Source of the DNA: Halosolutus halophilus | GTDB taxonomy: Archaea; Halobacteriota; Halobacteria; Halobacteriales; Natrialbaceae | Direction of reading: 5' to 3' | Length of the DNA stretch: 64,000 bases | Assembly (NCBI RefSeq): GCF_022869805.1 | Contig: NZ_CP094974.1 | Span: 4,092,001 to 4,156,000, forward strand | Part shown: in pieces, positions 1-8,003 of the stretch | Layout: every line of letters starts with the position of its first letter | How positions within the stretch are numbered: the stretch's first letter is position 1 | Made by a program: the position numbers and the translations under genes | The notes under the pieces: model-generated | What the model was told of the DNA's origin: nothing | Seen by the model: only the letters and a program-made list of their open reading frames with translations | The model's database searches: none

Positions 1-71
1 CACCAGATCGATCGCCACTGGATCGCGCATTCGTCCGTGAGTTTAAGTACGAATCCGCGGCCAACGATCCC

Positions 72-842
72 ATGATCGACGACGCGATTCGCGTGCTCGC
101 CGGCGACTGCACCGTGATCACGGACGGAACGGACCGCGAGGAGTACCGCGGTCGGGTGACGACGATCGTCAAACCGGACAACACCGTGCTGGTCCACGAC
201 GTCGACGGCTACCAGCCCGTCGCGTGGCTCACCCGCGCCGACACCGTCTCCAGCGATCGCGCAGACGGGTTCTCGCTCGTCGCGACGAAGGACACCCAGA
301 CCCTCCGGATCGCCGCTCACGAGCAGGAGGGGTTCGCCCACTACCCGAGTTCGGCCGCCGGCACCCCCGTCGGGACCTGTCCGTCGTGTGACGGCGCACT
401 CGTTCGATCGTCCGGCGTCCACTGCGTCGGCTGTGGCGACCGCTATGGCGTTCCGTCCGACGCGATGATTCGGGACGAACGCTGTGACTGCGACTGTGGC
501 CTCCCGCAGATGCGCGTCGAGCGCGGCCTCGCCTTCACCGTCTGCCTCGATCGGAACTGCGAGTCGCTGGACGAGGTCGTCCGCGAGGCGTTCGATCGGG
601 AGTGGAACTGTCCCGAATCGGGCTGTGACGGCGACCTCCGGATCCTCCGCCGGGGCGGCCTGATCGCCGGCTGCGAGCACTATCCCGACTGCGACACCGG
701 GTTCGCGATTCCCGCCGGCGTCGTCGACGGCGAGTGCGCCTGCGGCCTCCCGACGTTCGAGAGCCCCAGCGGGACCCGCTGTCTCGACGCCACCTGCGAG
801 CGACTGGTCGAGGAATCGATCGGGGCTGCAGGTGACGACTGA
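72..842 (+). CDS. NucS-N-terminal-like protein with four C4 zinc ribbons
   Basis: The first ~85 residues (GDCTVITDG, VLVHDVDGYQP) resemble the N-terminal nucleic-acid-binding domain of the archaeal endonuclease NucS (DUF91), but no NucS nuclease domain follows. Residues ~100-250 instead carry four cysteine clusters (CPSC...CVGC, CDCDCG...CLDRNC, CPESGC...CEHYPDC, CACG...CLDATC) like the C4 zinc ribbons at the end of type I topoisomerases. A role in binding single-stranded or branched DNA is inferred, not shown. A GTTTAAGTA box lies 31 bp before the ATG, so the mRNA is probably leaderless and the start is secure. Confidence 0.75.
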   Translation: MIDDAIRVLAGDCTVITDGTDREEYRGRVTTIVKPDNTVLVHDVDGYQPVAWLTRADTVSSDRADGFSLVATKDTQTLRIAAHEQEGFAHYPSSAAGTPVGTCPSCDGALVRSSGVHCVGCGDRYGVPSDAMIRDERCDCDCGLPQMRVERGLAFTVCLDRNCESLDEVVREAFDREWNCPESGCDGDLRILRRGGLIAGCEHYPDCDTGFAIPAGVVDGECACGLPTFESPSGTRCLDATCERLVEESIGAAGDD

Positions 843-1093
843 CTCCAGACTGGCCGGACCGCCCGACTGGAGGCCCCGACTGACCGCCGCGGGTGGGACT
901 GAAAGGGGCTGGCGCTCCGGGAAGCCAGACGACGCAAGGACCGCAGCCGAACGAAGTGGGGTGAGGACCGCAGCGAGTCCTGCGACTGGAGCGCACCAGA
1001 GGCCTTCGAGGCGTTGGACACCGATTCGTGTGCTGAGAAACTGCGTGGGAATCGATCCGCAGCCACTTAGTGTCCGACGGCAAAGCCACTGGT
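843..1093. other. intergenic region with endA promoter
   Basis: No credible gene is seen. A 10-bp motif (AGGACCGCAG) occurs twice about 26 bp apart, and GGAC...GTCC can form a small stem. The box CACTTAG at 1064-1070 lies 30 bp before the endA ATG and is its likely promoter. Confidence 0.5.
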
Positions 1094-2140
1094 ATGTCAC
1101 TCGAGGGGCGGTTCGACGAGGATGCCGGCGTCATCCGCGTGGGCGGCAACGCACGCCAGCGATATTACGATTCACGGGGCTACGGTTACCCGCTCGAGGG
1201 CAACGAAATCGCCCTCGCGCCCGTCGAAGCGGCCCACCTGCTCTTTCGCGGCGATCTCGAGGGGGTCGTCGCCGACGGCGATCGGCTGGACTTCCGGTCG
1301 TTCGTCGCCCGCGAACCCGGGACGGACTTCGGCGTTCGCTTTCTGGTCTACGCGGATCTGCGATCGCGGGGGTTCTACCTCTCGCCGGCGGCGGAGCCGT
1401 GGGTCGACGATCCGCCGGACGCCGACTTCGCCGTCTTCCCGCGCGGGAAAGGACCGGCCGACGGCGACGTGGAGTACCCGCTGCAGGTGATCGGCGAACG
1501 GACCGACGTGCCCGCAAGCGCACTCTCGGCGGGCGTCCTCGCCGTCGTCGACGAGGAGAGCGAGATCACCTACTTCCAGGTGGACCGCCGTGAGCCCGCG
1601 GGGTCCTCCGCGACGTTGCTCCCCGAGGGCTGCGGGGCCGACCTGCTCGCCGATCGCGTCGTCGTCTGGGAGCCGCCGCTGGAACTGTACGAGGAGACCT
1701 TCTACGGCCAGCCGCTGGAGGGGCGGGAGTACGATCGACCCACGCTCCAGTGTTCGCTGCTCGAGGCGGCCTACCTCGCCGAGCGCGGGGCGATCGATCT
1801 CGACCCGGCGACGGTGCGCGATCGGGGCCGCGAGGTCGAGGGCGAACGGTTCGAGCGCCGCCTTCGCGTCTACACCGCCCTCCGCGAGCGCGGCGTCGTT
1901 CCCAAGACGGGGTACAAGTTCGGCGCGGACTTCCGGACCTACGCGAACGTGGACTCGGTCGATAACCTGGGCCACTCCGAGTTGCTGATCCGGGTCCACC
2001 CCGACGGTGACGTCTTCGAGCCCCGAGATCTGGCACTGGACGTCCGCCTCGCTCACGGCGTCCGCAAGACGATGGTATTCGCGCTCGTCGACGAGGACGG
2101 CGGGATCGACTGGTGGTCGGTAGAGCGGCTGACGCCCTGA
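1094..2140 (+). CDS. endA: tRNA-splicing endonuclease (fused two-repeat type)
   Basis: This enzyme cuts introns out of pre-tRNA and pre-rRNA at bulge-helix-bulge motifs. The 348-residue length fits the euryarchaeal homodimeric form, in which an inactive N-terminal repeat is fused to a catalytic C-terminal repeat. The catalytic triad is visible in the second repeat: Tyr283 (FRTY), His294 (GHSELLI) and Lys325 (GVRKTMVFAL). The ATG at 1094 is preferred over the in-frame codon at 1070, because the promoter box at 1064-1070 would place the transcript start beside 1094. It precedes the cetZ-like gene by about 95 bp, with no sign of an operon. Confidence 0.93.
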   Translation: MSLEGRFDEDAGVIRVGGNARQRYYDSRGYGYPLEGNEIALAPVEAAHLLFRGDLEGVVADGDRLDFRSFVAREPGTDFGVRFLVYADLRSRGFYLSPAAEPWVDDPPDADFAVFPRGKGPADGDVEYPLQVIGERTDVPASALSAGVLAVVDEESEITYFQVDRREPAGSSATLLPEGCGADLLADRVVVWEPPLELYEETFYGQPLEGREYDRPTLQCSLLEAAYLAERGAIDLDPATVRDRGREVEGERFERRLRVYTALRERGVVPKTGYKFGADFRTYANVDSVDNLGHSELLIRVHPDGDVFEPRDLALDVRLAHGVRKTMVFALVDEDGGIDWWSVERLTP

Positions 2141-2236
2141 TCGAATCGTACTCGGGGCGTTCGTCGGCGGGATCGATCCCGCGGAGACGATGGGGCGAGC
2201 GGAACCATGAAAACCCCATCGGACCAGTATCGTCTC

Positions 2237-3391
2237 ATGCAACTCGAGGTAATCGGTGTCGGTGGTGCGGGCTGCCGGATCACCGAAGCGATCCGGGCCG
2301 CGGAGCCAGCGACGCAGTCGTTTCTCACGGACGCGTTCGCGTTCGATACCGACGAACCCGATCTGCAACGTGCGGTCATTCCCGAGTCGCATCGCCACCA
2401 GTACGGACAGGGGACCGGACTCGACGACACGACCGGCCTCGAAGGGAACCTCGAACGGGGGTTCGAGATGGGCCCGGCGGCCGCCGAGGAACTGCTCGAG
2501 GTGCTTGACCGCGGGACGCCGGCGGCTGCCGACGCGTTTCTCGTCACGGTCGGCCTCGGCGGCGTGACGGGCGGCATAACCGCGCCAGCGCTCATCTCCG
2601 CACTCCAGCGGCGGTACGACGCGCCGGTGTACGCCCTCGCGACGCTACCGGCCGATCGGGAGTTCGATCCCGACGCCGACGCGTCCGGATCCGGATCCCA
2701 CGTGAGGACGACGCCGGGAGCCGAACAGCCATCGCGGCCGAACGCGCCATCGAACGCGATCCGGACGCTCGAGCGACTGGACGGACTCGCGAACGCGATC
2801 ATCCTGTTCGACAACGACGCGTGGCTCCGTCCCGGCGAGACGCTCGCCGACGCTCGCGATCGGTGCAACCGGGAACTGGCGACGCGGATCGCGTCCGTGT
2901 TCGCCGGCGGTGGCGCCGGGTCGGACGGGACAGTTACTCAGAACGTCGTGGACGCGAGCGACGTCAATCGGATCGTCGGCAACGAGTCGGCCATCGTCAC
3001 GCTCGGCTACGGCGAGCAGGACGTCGAAACGGGCGGCTCGCGGTTCGGCCTCGGACTCGTCTCGTCGGAACCGGACGTCGAGACGACCAAGGCGGTCAGC
3101 GCCATCGAGACCGTCGTCCGCAAGGGGATCCGCGGCAAACTCACCCTCGAGTGTGAGCCCGAAAGCGCCGAACGCGCGTTACTGATCGTCGGCGGCCCGC
3201 CGGCGTGGCTCGACCGGCAGGCGATCGCCGAGGGGCGGCGCACGCTCCAGTCGATCGTCGGCGGCAACGGCGTCCTCGGCGGCGACGCGCCGCGACCCGA
3301 CGGCGAGTCGGTCTTCGTCGCCGTCGTCCTCGCCGACGTCGACGCCGATCGGCTCGCGTCGTTACGGGCAGTAGCCGACCGGAACGCGTAA
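2237..3391 (+). CDS. CetZ-like tubulin/FtsZ-superfamily GTPase, divergent
   Basis: CetZ proteins are haloarchaeal tubulin-like cytoskeletal GTPases involved in cell shape. The protein starts MQLEVIGVGGAGCRI, aligning with the CetZ N-terminal glycine loop, and contains the family block LFDNDAWLRPGE. The T7-type loop NVVDASDV keeps the acidic residues used for GTP hydrolysis across the subunit interface. The tubulin signature T4 loop, normally GGGTGSG, reads GLGGVTGGI, and a Ser/Gly/Pro-rich insert (about residues 155-180) replaces part of the usual sequence. It is therefore a non-canonical CetZ paralogue whose polymerisation cannot be assumed. The ATG at 2237 is chosen over one ten codons upstream because MQLEVIG matches the normal CetZ beginning. 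Confidence 0.8.
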   Translation: MQLEVIGVGGAGCRITEAIRAAEPATQSFLTDAFAFDTDEPDLQRAVIPESHRHQYGQGTGLDDTTGLEGNLERGFEMGPAAAEELLEVLDRGTPAAADAFLVTVGLGGVTGGITAPALISALQRRYDAPVYALATLPADREFDPDADASGSGSHVRTTPGAEQPSRPNAPSNAIRTLERLDGLANAIILFDNDAWLRPGETLADARDRCNRELATRIASVFAGGGAGSDGTVTQNVVDASDVNRIVGNESAIVTLGYGEQDVETGGSRFGLGLVSSEPDVETTKAVSAIETVVRKGIRGKLTLECEPESAERALLIVGGPPAWLDRQAIAEGRRTLQSIVGGNGVLGGDAPRPDGESVFVAVVLADVDADRLASLRAVADRNA

Positions 3392-3457
3392 TTTCGCGGC
3401 CGAGCGGCGACCTGCTCGTAGAATCGCTTCCCGAGTGCGATCCGATCGGTTCAGGGG

Positions 3458-3871
3458 TCACTCGGCCGACCCGGACGGCTCGTCGCCCGGAATCGGGGCG
3501 CCTTCGTGCTCGAGCAGCCGCCGTTTCAGGGCCAGTCCGCCGGCGTAGCCGGTGAGCGACTCCGCGCCGACCACGCGGTGACAGGGGACGACGACGGGAA
3601 GCGGGTTCCGACCGCAGGCCTGCCCGACGGCGACCGGGGCCGTCTCGAGGTCCGCCGCGAGGTCGCCGTAGGTTCGCGTCTCGCCGGGCGGGATGCGCGC
3701 CATCGCGCGCATCACGGTTCCCGTGAAGTCGTCGGGGTACTCGATCGCGAGGTCGAACGCCCTTCGCTCGCCGGCCTCGTACTCCCGTAGTTGCTCGCGG
3801 ACGGCGGCCGGCGCTTCGGCGATCCGCGACTCGTCGACGTCCAGTTCGGCATCGAATATGCGAACGCGCAT
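3458..3871 (-). CDS. ogt: methylated-DNA-[protein]-cysteine S-methyltransferase
   Basis: This suicide enzyme transfers the methyl group from O6-methylguanine in DNA to its own cysteine. The 137-residue protein has the helix-turn-helix segment (ETRTYGDLAADL) and the active-site motif PCHRVV with the acceptor Cys97. It is shorter than bacterial Ogt because the N-terminal domain is reduced. The start MRVRIFDAE at 3871 is preferred: the upstream extension is arginine-rich and unlike the family. It is convergent with the cetZ-like gene and divergent from trpS, whose promoter lies about 80 bp upstream. Confidence 0.92.
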   Translation of the reverse strand: MRVRIFDAELDVDESRIAEAPAAVREQLREYEAGERRAFDLAIEYPDDFTGTVMRAMARIPPGETRTYGDLAADLETAPVAVGQACGRNPLPVVVPCHRVVGAESLTGYAGGLALKRRLLEHEGAPIPGDEPSGSAE

Positions 3872-3948
3872 CGACGATCGTTCGTCGCGGGGGCGCTTGA
3901 GGATTCCCGCTCCCCACGACGGATCGGAACCGCGGGCGAAGGCGAAGG

Positions 3949-3955
3949 CTTTTGC
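3949..3955 (+). promoter_or_regulatory. trpS core promoter box
   Basis: CTTTTGC starts 32 bp before the trpS ATG. The same heptamer occurs at the same distance before the pheST leader ORF and before pheA, and CTTTTAC precedes leuS. This fits an archaeal TATA-type element driving a leaderless transcript. Confidence 0.6.
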
Positions 3956-3980
3956 GCTCCGGCGCGCCAAAACCGTGGTA

Positions 3981-5561
3981 ATGACCGGAGACGACCCACT
4001 CGAGGAGTCCGAGTCAGGGGAACCGATGACCGACGGCGGAGCTGCAGGTGCCGACGACGTCGCCCTCGATCCGTGGGGTTCCTCGAGCGTCTCCGACTAC
4101 CGCAAACTCTTCGAGGAGTTCGGCATCGAGGAGTTCGACGAGGTTCTCGAGGAGGTGCCGAACCCGCACTACCTGATGCGACGGGGCGTGATCTTCGGCC
4201 ACCGGGACTATCGACCCGTCGCGAGAGCCCTACAGAACGACGAGCCCGCCGCCGTCCTCTCGGGCTTTATGCCCACCGGGGATCCGCACATCGGCCACAA
4301 ACTCGTCTTCGACGAGATCATCTGGCACCAGCAACAGGGGGCCGACGCCTACGCGCTGATCGCCGACCTCGAGGCCAACTCCGCCCGCGGGATGAGCTGG
4401 AACGAGATCGACGAGCACGCCCGCGACTACCTGCTCTCCCTGCTCGCGCTCGGCTTCGACCCCGAGGAGGGCACGCTCTACCGCCAGTCGACCAATCGCG
4501 AGCTACAGGACCTGGCCTTCGAACTCGGTGCGGAGGCCAACTTCTCGGAACTCGAGTCGATCTACGGCTTCGACGGCGAGACCGACGTCTCACACATGCA
4601 GTCGGTCGTCACGCAGATGGCCGACATCCTCTATCCGCAACTCGACGAGCCCAAACCCACGGTGATCCCCGTCGGACCGGACCAGGATCCCCACGTCCGA
4701 CTGGCTCGCGACCTCGCCGAGCGGATGCGCTTCTTCAAGGTGAGCGAGGCCTACGCGAGCTTCGAGCTCGAACCCGAGGAGCGCGCGCTGGTCGCCGACG
4801 TCTACGAGCGACTCGACCCCGCGGCGTTCGACGACGACACCCTGCGCTGCGTCCACGTCGCCGAGGCGATCGAGGAGACGCCCCTCGAGGAACTCGACAT
4901 CGGTGCGGACGTTCTGGGGTCGGTCCTGACGAAACTCGAAGAAGCCGGCATGGAGCCGATCCGGCCCCGGACCCGCTTCTTCGATCGCCGGGCGACCGAC
5001 GAGGCGTTCGACGCGCTCGTCGACGCGATCGAGGGCGAGAAGCGCGTCTACGAGAGCCACGTCGACGCGTTCGAACTGGACGCGGCGGAGGCGGAGGAAC
5101 TCGCCCGCGAGGTCGAAGTCGAGAACGACGGCTACGGGTTCCGTCCGCCGTCCTCGATCTACCACCGGTTCATGACCGGGCTCACGGGCGGGAAGATGTC
5201 CTCGTCGATCCCGGCGAGCCACATCTCGCTGCTGGACGATCCCGAAGACGGCTACGACAAGGTCAAGGCGGCGACGACCGGCGGCCGCGAAACCGCCGAA
5301 GAGCAACGCGAGAAAGGGGGCCGCGCCGACGAGTGTCCCGTCTACGAACTGTACGCCTACCTGCTGTCCGGCGACGACGACGAGTTCGCGAAACGCGTCT
5401 ACGACGAGTGCGTCGGCGGCGAGCGGCTCTGTGGCGACTGCAAGGAACAGGCCGCCCAGCTGATGCGGGAGTTCCTCGAAGAGCACCAGGAGAAACGCGA
5501 GGAGGTCGAGGAGCTACTCGAGGACGCGGACGTCGAACTCGAGTCGCCGCGCGCGAGGTAG
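3981..5561 (+). CDS. trpS: tryptophan--tRNA ligase, archaeal type
   Basis: This cytoplasmic class I synthetase charges tRNA-Trp. The 526-residue protein has the HIGH motif (PTGDPHIGHK, His103-His106) at the start of the Rossmann fold, the archaeal block VGPDQDPHVRLARD, and the KMSKS loop as GKMSSS at about residue 405. A C-terminal ~60-residue acidic helical extension follows CGDCKEQ. The ATG at 3981 fits the promoter spacing; longer reading extends into arginine-rich non-homologous sequence overlapping ogt. A second, shorter TrpRS paralogue lies at 28584-29837, so this one is probably the constitutive housekeeping enzyme. Confidence 0.95.
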   Translation: MTGDDPLEESESGEPMTDGGAAGADDVALDPWGSSSVSDYRKLFEEFGIEEFDEVLEEVPNPHYLMRRGVIFGHRDYRPVARALQNDEPAAVLSGFMPTGDPHIGHKLVFDEIIWHQQQGADAYALIADLEANSARGMSWNEIDEHARDYLLSLLALGFDPEEGTLYRQSTNRELQDLAFELGAEANFSELESIYGFDGETDVSHMQSVVTQMADILYPQLDEPKPTVIPVGPDQDPHVRLARDLAERMRFFKVSEAYASFELEPEERALVADVYERLDPAAFDDDTLRCVHVAEAIEETPLEELDIGADVLGSVLTKLEEAGMEPIRPRTRFFDRRATDEAFDALVDAIEGEKRVYESHVDAFELDAAEAEELAREVEVENDGYGFRPPSSIYHRFMTGLTGGKMSSSIPASHISLLDDPEDGYDKVKAATTGGRETAEEQREKGGRADECPVYELYAYLLSGDDDEFAKRVYDECVGGERLCGDCKEQAAQLMREFLEEHQEKREEVEELLEDADVELESPRAR

Positions 5562-5621
5562 CAGGCGAGAACGGCCCGAGCGATCGGACGAGAATGGAAC
5601 GAGAGACGCGACCGAAGCGGA

Positions 5622-6143
5622 TCAGTACCGACCGATCTCGTCGCCGAGTTCGTCGTTGAGGTACGACCCGATCGCGCCGCCGCCTATCGCGAACACGACG
5701 ACGTAGAGCGGGCCGAACAGCACTGATTCGGGGAAGAATCCCGCGACGATTCCGTTAGTGACGACCAGGCCGACCGCCACCACGGCGGCCGCGATCGCGC
5801 CAGCGTACGCGCCAGCAACGGCGCCCTCCTTGAGGTCGGACCCCTCGAGATAGCCCGAAAAGAGGCCGCCGAACAGCGGCGCGAACGAGACGAGCGAGAG
5901 CAGAAACAGCGCGAGGAGACCACCGACCAGCCCGTTGACGACCGTCGGCCGCCGATCGGGGACGGCGGTCGGGTGTTCGTCACTGGGATCGTCAGTGCGG
6001 TGGTCGTCACTGGGATCGTCAGTGCGGTGGTCGTCACTGGGATCGGGAGCGGGATGATCGGAGTCGTCGTGGTCGTCGACGGAGCGATCGGTGGTGTGAT
6101 CGTCCGTGGAGTCGGAGTCGACGTCCGATTCGGTGCTTTCCAT
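5622..6143 (-). CDS. DUF5518-type membrane protein
   Basis: The N-terminal ~65 residues are extremely acidic and His/Asp-rich, with a nine-residue unit SDDHRTDDP repeated about 2.4 times. The rest is a compact membrane domain of about four hydrophobic segments (VNGLVGGLLALFLLSL, AYAGAIAAAVVAVGLVV and two more) with glycine-rich helices and the ending SYLNDELG, typical of haloarchaeal DUF5518 proteins. Function is unknown for the family. It is convergent with trpS and divergent from the pheST transcription unit. Confidence 0.75.
   Translation of the reverse strand: MESTESDVDSDSTDDHTTDRSVDDHDDSDHPAPDPSDDHRTDDPSDDHRTDDPSDEHPTAVPDRRPTVVNGLVGGLLALFLLSLVSFAPLFGGLFSGYLEGSDLKEGAVAGAYAGAIAAAVVAVGLVVTNGIVAGFFPESVLFGPLYVVVFAIGGGAIGSYLNDELGDEIGRY
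5981..6045 (+). repeat. 27-bp in-frame tandem repeat
   Basis: A 27-bp unit beginning CACTGGGATCGTCAGTGCGG is repeated 2.4 times without mismatch inside the DUF5518 gene. It encodes the repeated nine-residue acidic peptide and is a likely site of repeat-number variation by slippage. Confidence 0.85.
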
Positions 6144-6219
6144 GCGCGTCCCCTCTCACGACAGCGGGAGAAACCTTCCGGTTCGAGAGTACTTGACGTC
6201 GCGGCGACCAGATCGGGGT

Positions 6220-6243
6220 GGTGGACCACCGCAACGCTTTTGC
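6220..6243 (+). promoter_or_regulatory. pheST operon promoter with upstream palindrome
   Basis: CTTTTGC at 6237-6243 starts 30 bp before the leader ORF ATG at 6267, the same spacing seen for leaderless genes nearby. Seven bases upstream of the box is a perfect 11-bp palindrome, GGTGGACCACC (6220-6230), a plausible regulator site. No comparable box lies ~30 bp before pheS itself, so the operon probably starts here. Confidence 0.5.
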
Positions 6244-6266
6244 TCCGGCCGGAACACGACTCGCGT

Positions 6267-6353
6267 ATGGCACCCGAACCCCACGTTCGTGCCGGCGTCG
6301 CCCGCACACCACAGCGTACGCGCCCAGGGTTCGGCTTCTTCTTCGCCCGGTGA
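6267..6353 (+). CDS. putative Phe-rich leader peptide of pheST
   Basis: This 28-codon ORF ends GFGFFFAR, with four TTC phenylalanine codons (6330-6332, 6336-6344) just before the stop. It lies in the 5' leader of the genes that charge tRNA-Phe. Its ATG sits exactly where a leaderless transcript from the CTTTTGC box would begin. The arrangement mirrors the Phe-rich leader peptide of the E. coli pheST attenuator (established for E. coli only). Codon bias is weaker than in neighbouring genes, as expected for a leader rather than a functional protein. Translation is not proven. Confidence 0.5.
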   Translation: MAPEPHVRAGVARTPQRTRPGFGFFFAR

Positions 6354-6395
6354 TCGAGGCGGTGGACCCGCGCACCCCACACCGGGCGCGCGCGG
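6319..6395 (+). promoter_or_regulatory. alternative hairpin region in the pheST leader
   Basis: The segment 6382-6395 (CCGGGCGCGCGCGG) can pair perfectly with three upstream arms: CGCGCCC (6319-6325, before the Phe codons), CGCCCGG (6344-6350, at the leader stop) and CCGCGC (6368-6373, after the leader). These pairings are mutually exclusive, and a ribosome stalled on the Phe codons would cover the first two arms. No T-run follows, so the output may be translational or factor-dependent. The high GC makes chance pairing possible. Confidence 0.35.
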
Positions 6396-6476
6396 CGAAA
6401 CCGACCGGGAGACGATCGCGGACCGGGCAGTATCGGAACCGCTAACTGACCGACACGCAGCCATACGAACAAGCGA

Positions 6477-8003
6477 ATGCAACTTCCCGAACCACAGGTC
6501 GCGGTCCTCGAGGCCGCGAGCGCAGACGAGGCAACGTCCGTCGACGCCCTCGCTGCGGCGACCGAGCTCCCTCCGGAGACCGTCACCGGGGCGGTCTTCG
6601 AACTGGAAGACGAGGGGCTGGTCGCCGTCGACGAGCGAGTCGACGAAACGATCGCACTGACCGACGAAGGCGCAGCGTACGCAGACTCACAACTGCCGGA
6701 GATCCGGCTGTACGAGGCCGCACTCGAGGCCGGTGCCGACGCCGATCCCGTCTCGATGGGGCGGGTCATCGGCGCGTCCGGACTCGAGGGCGACGGCGTC
6801 GACATCGCGCTCTCGAACTACGCCCGGAAGGGGTACGGCGCGATCGACAGCGGCGAACTCACCGCCGACCCCGACGCCGACCCCGCAGCGGACGCCGAGG
6901 CGAACGCGCTCGACGCGCTCGCCGACGCGGGCGAAGCCCCGATCGATACCGTCGACGTGGATTCGGACACGCTCGACCAGCTCGAACGCCGCGGCCTGCT
7001 CGTTCGATCGGAGACGACGATCCGCGAGGCGACGCTCACCGAACGGGCCATCACGGAACTGATGGCCGGCATCGAGACCGCGGAGACGGTCGGCCAGGTC
7101 ACCCCGGAACTGCTCACGAGCGGCGAGTGGACGGACGTGGAGTTCGCCGAGTACAACGTCGAGGCCGACGCCGAGCGGTTCGAGGGCGGCCGGGTCCACA
7201 TCCTCCGCCAGACGGCCGAACGCGTCAAGGACGTCCTCGTCGGCATGGGGTTCCAGGAGATGGAGGGGCCACACGTCGACGCGGACTTCTGGATCAACGA
7301 CTGCCTGTTCATGCCCCAGGACCACCCCGCGCGGACCCACTGGGATCGGTTCGCCCTCGAACAGCCCACGCACATCGACGAGTTGCCCGCGGACCTCGTC
7401 GATCGGGTGGAGCGAGCCCACCGGGAGGGCGTCGGCGACGACGGCGAGGGGTACCACTCGCCGTGGGACGAAGACTTCGCGCGAGCGCTCGCGCTACGCG
7501 GGCACACGACCTCGCTCTCGACGCGGTACCTCTCGGGCGAGCAGATCGGCGAGATCGAGCCGCCCGCGCGGTTCTTCAGCGTCGAGAAGGTCTACCGGAA
7601 CGACACGCTCGACCCGACCCACCTGCTGGAGTTCTTCCAGATCGAGGGGTGGGTGATGGCCGAGGACCTCTCGGTTCGGGACCTGATGGGCACCTTCGAG
7701 GAGTTCTACGCCCAGTTCGGGATCACGGACATCGAGTTCAAGCCCCACTACAATCCCTACACGGAGCCGAGCTTCGAACTGTTCGGCACGCATCCCACGA
7801 CGGGCGAACTCGTCGAGATCGGGAACTCGGGAATCTTCCGCGAGGAGATGCTCGAACCGCTCGGCGTGGAGTGCGACGTGATGGCCTGGGGACTGGCCCT
7901 CGAGCGCCTGCTCATGCTGATGTACGGCTTCGAGGACATCCGGGACATCCACGGGACGCTGTGTGACCTCGAACTGCTGCGGGATACGGAGGTGACCTAC
8001 TGA
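6477..8003 (+). CDS. pheS: phenylalanine--tRNA ligase alpha subunit
   Basis: This is the catalytic subunit of the heterotetrameric class II PheRS. The 508-residue archaeal form begins with winged-helix repeats (residues ~1-200) that contact tRNA. The class II core follows: motif 2 includes YRNDTLDPTHLLEFFQ, and motif 3 includes GLALERLLMLMYG. Its stop codon overlaps the pheT ATG by one base, so the subunits are translationally coupled. Transcription probably starts ~210 nt upstream, at the promoter for the Phe-rich leader ORF. No Shine-Dalgarno sequence is visible. Confidence 0.95.
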   Translation: MQLPEPQVAVLEAASADEATSVDALAAATELPPETVTGAVFELEDEGLVAVDERVDETIALTDEGAAYADSQLPEIRLYEAALEAGADADPVSMGRVIGASGLEGDGVDIALSNYARKGYGAIDSGELTADPDADPAADAEANALDALADAGEAPIDTVDVDSDTLDQLERRGLLVRSETTIREATLTERAITELMAGIETAETVGQVTPELLTSGEWTDVEFAEYNVEADAERFEGGRVHILRQTAERVKDVLVGMGFQEMEGPHVDADFWINDCLFMPQDHPARTHWDRFALEQPTHIDELPADLVDRVERAHREGVGDDGEGYHSPWDEDFARALALRGHTTSLSTRYLSGEQIGEIEPPARFFSVEKVYRNDTLDPTHLLEFFQIEGWVMAEDLSVRDLMGTFEEFYAQFGITDIEFKPHYNPYTEPSFELFGTHPTTGELVEIGNSGIFREEMLEPLGVECDVMAWGLALERLLMLMYGFEDIRDIHGTLCDLELLRDTEVTY

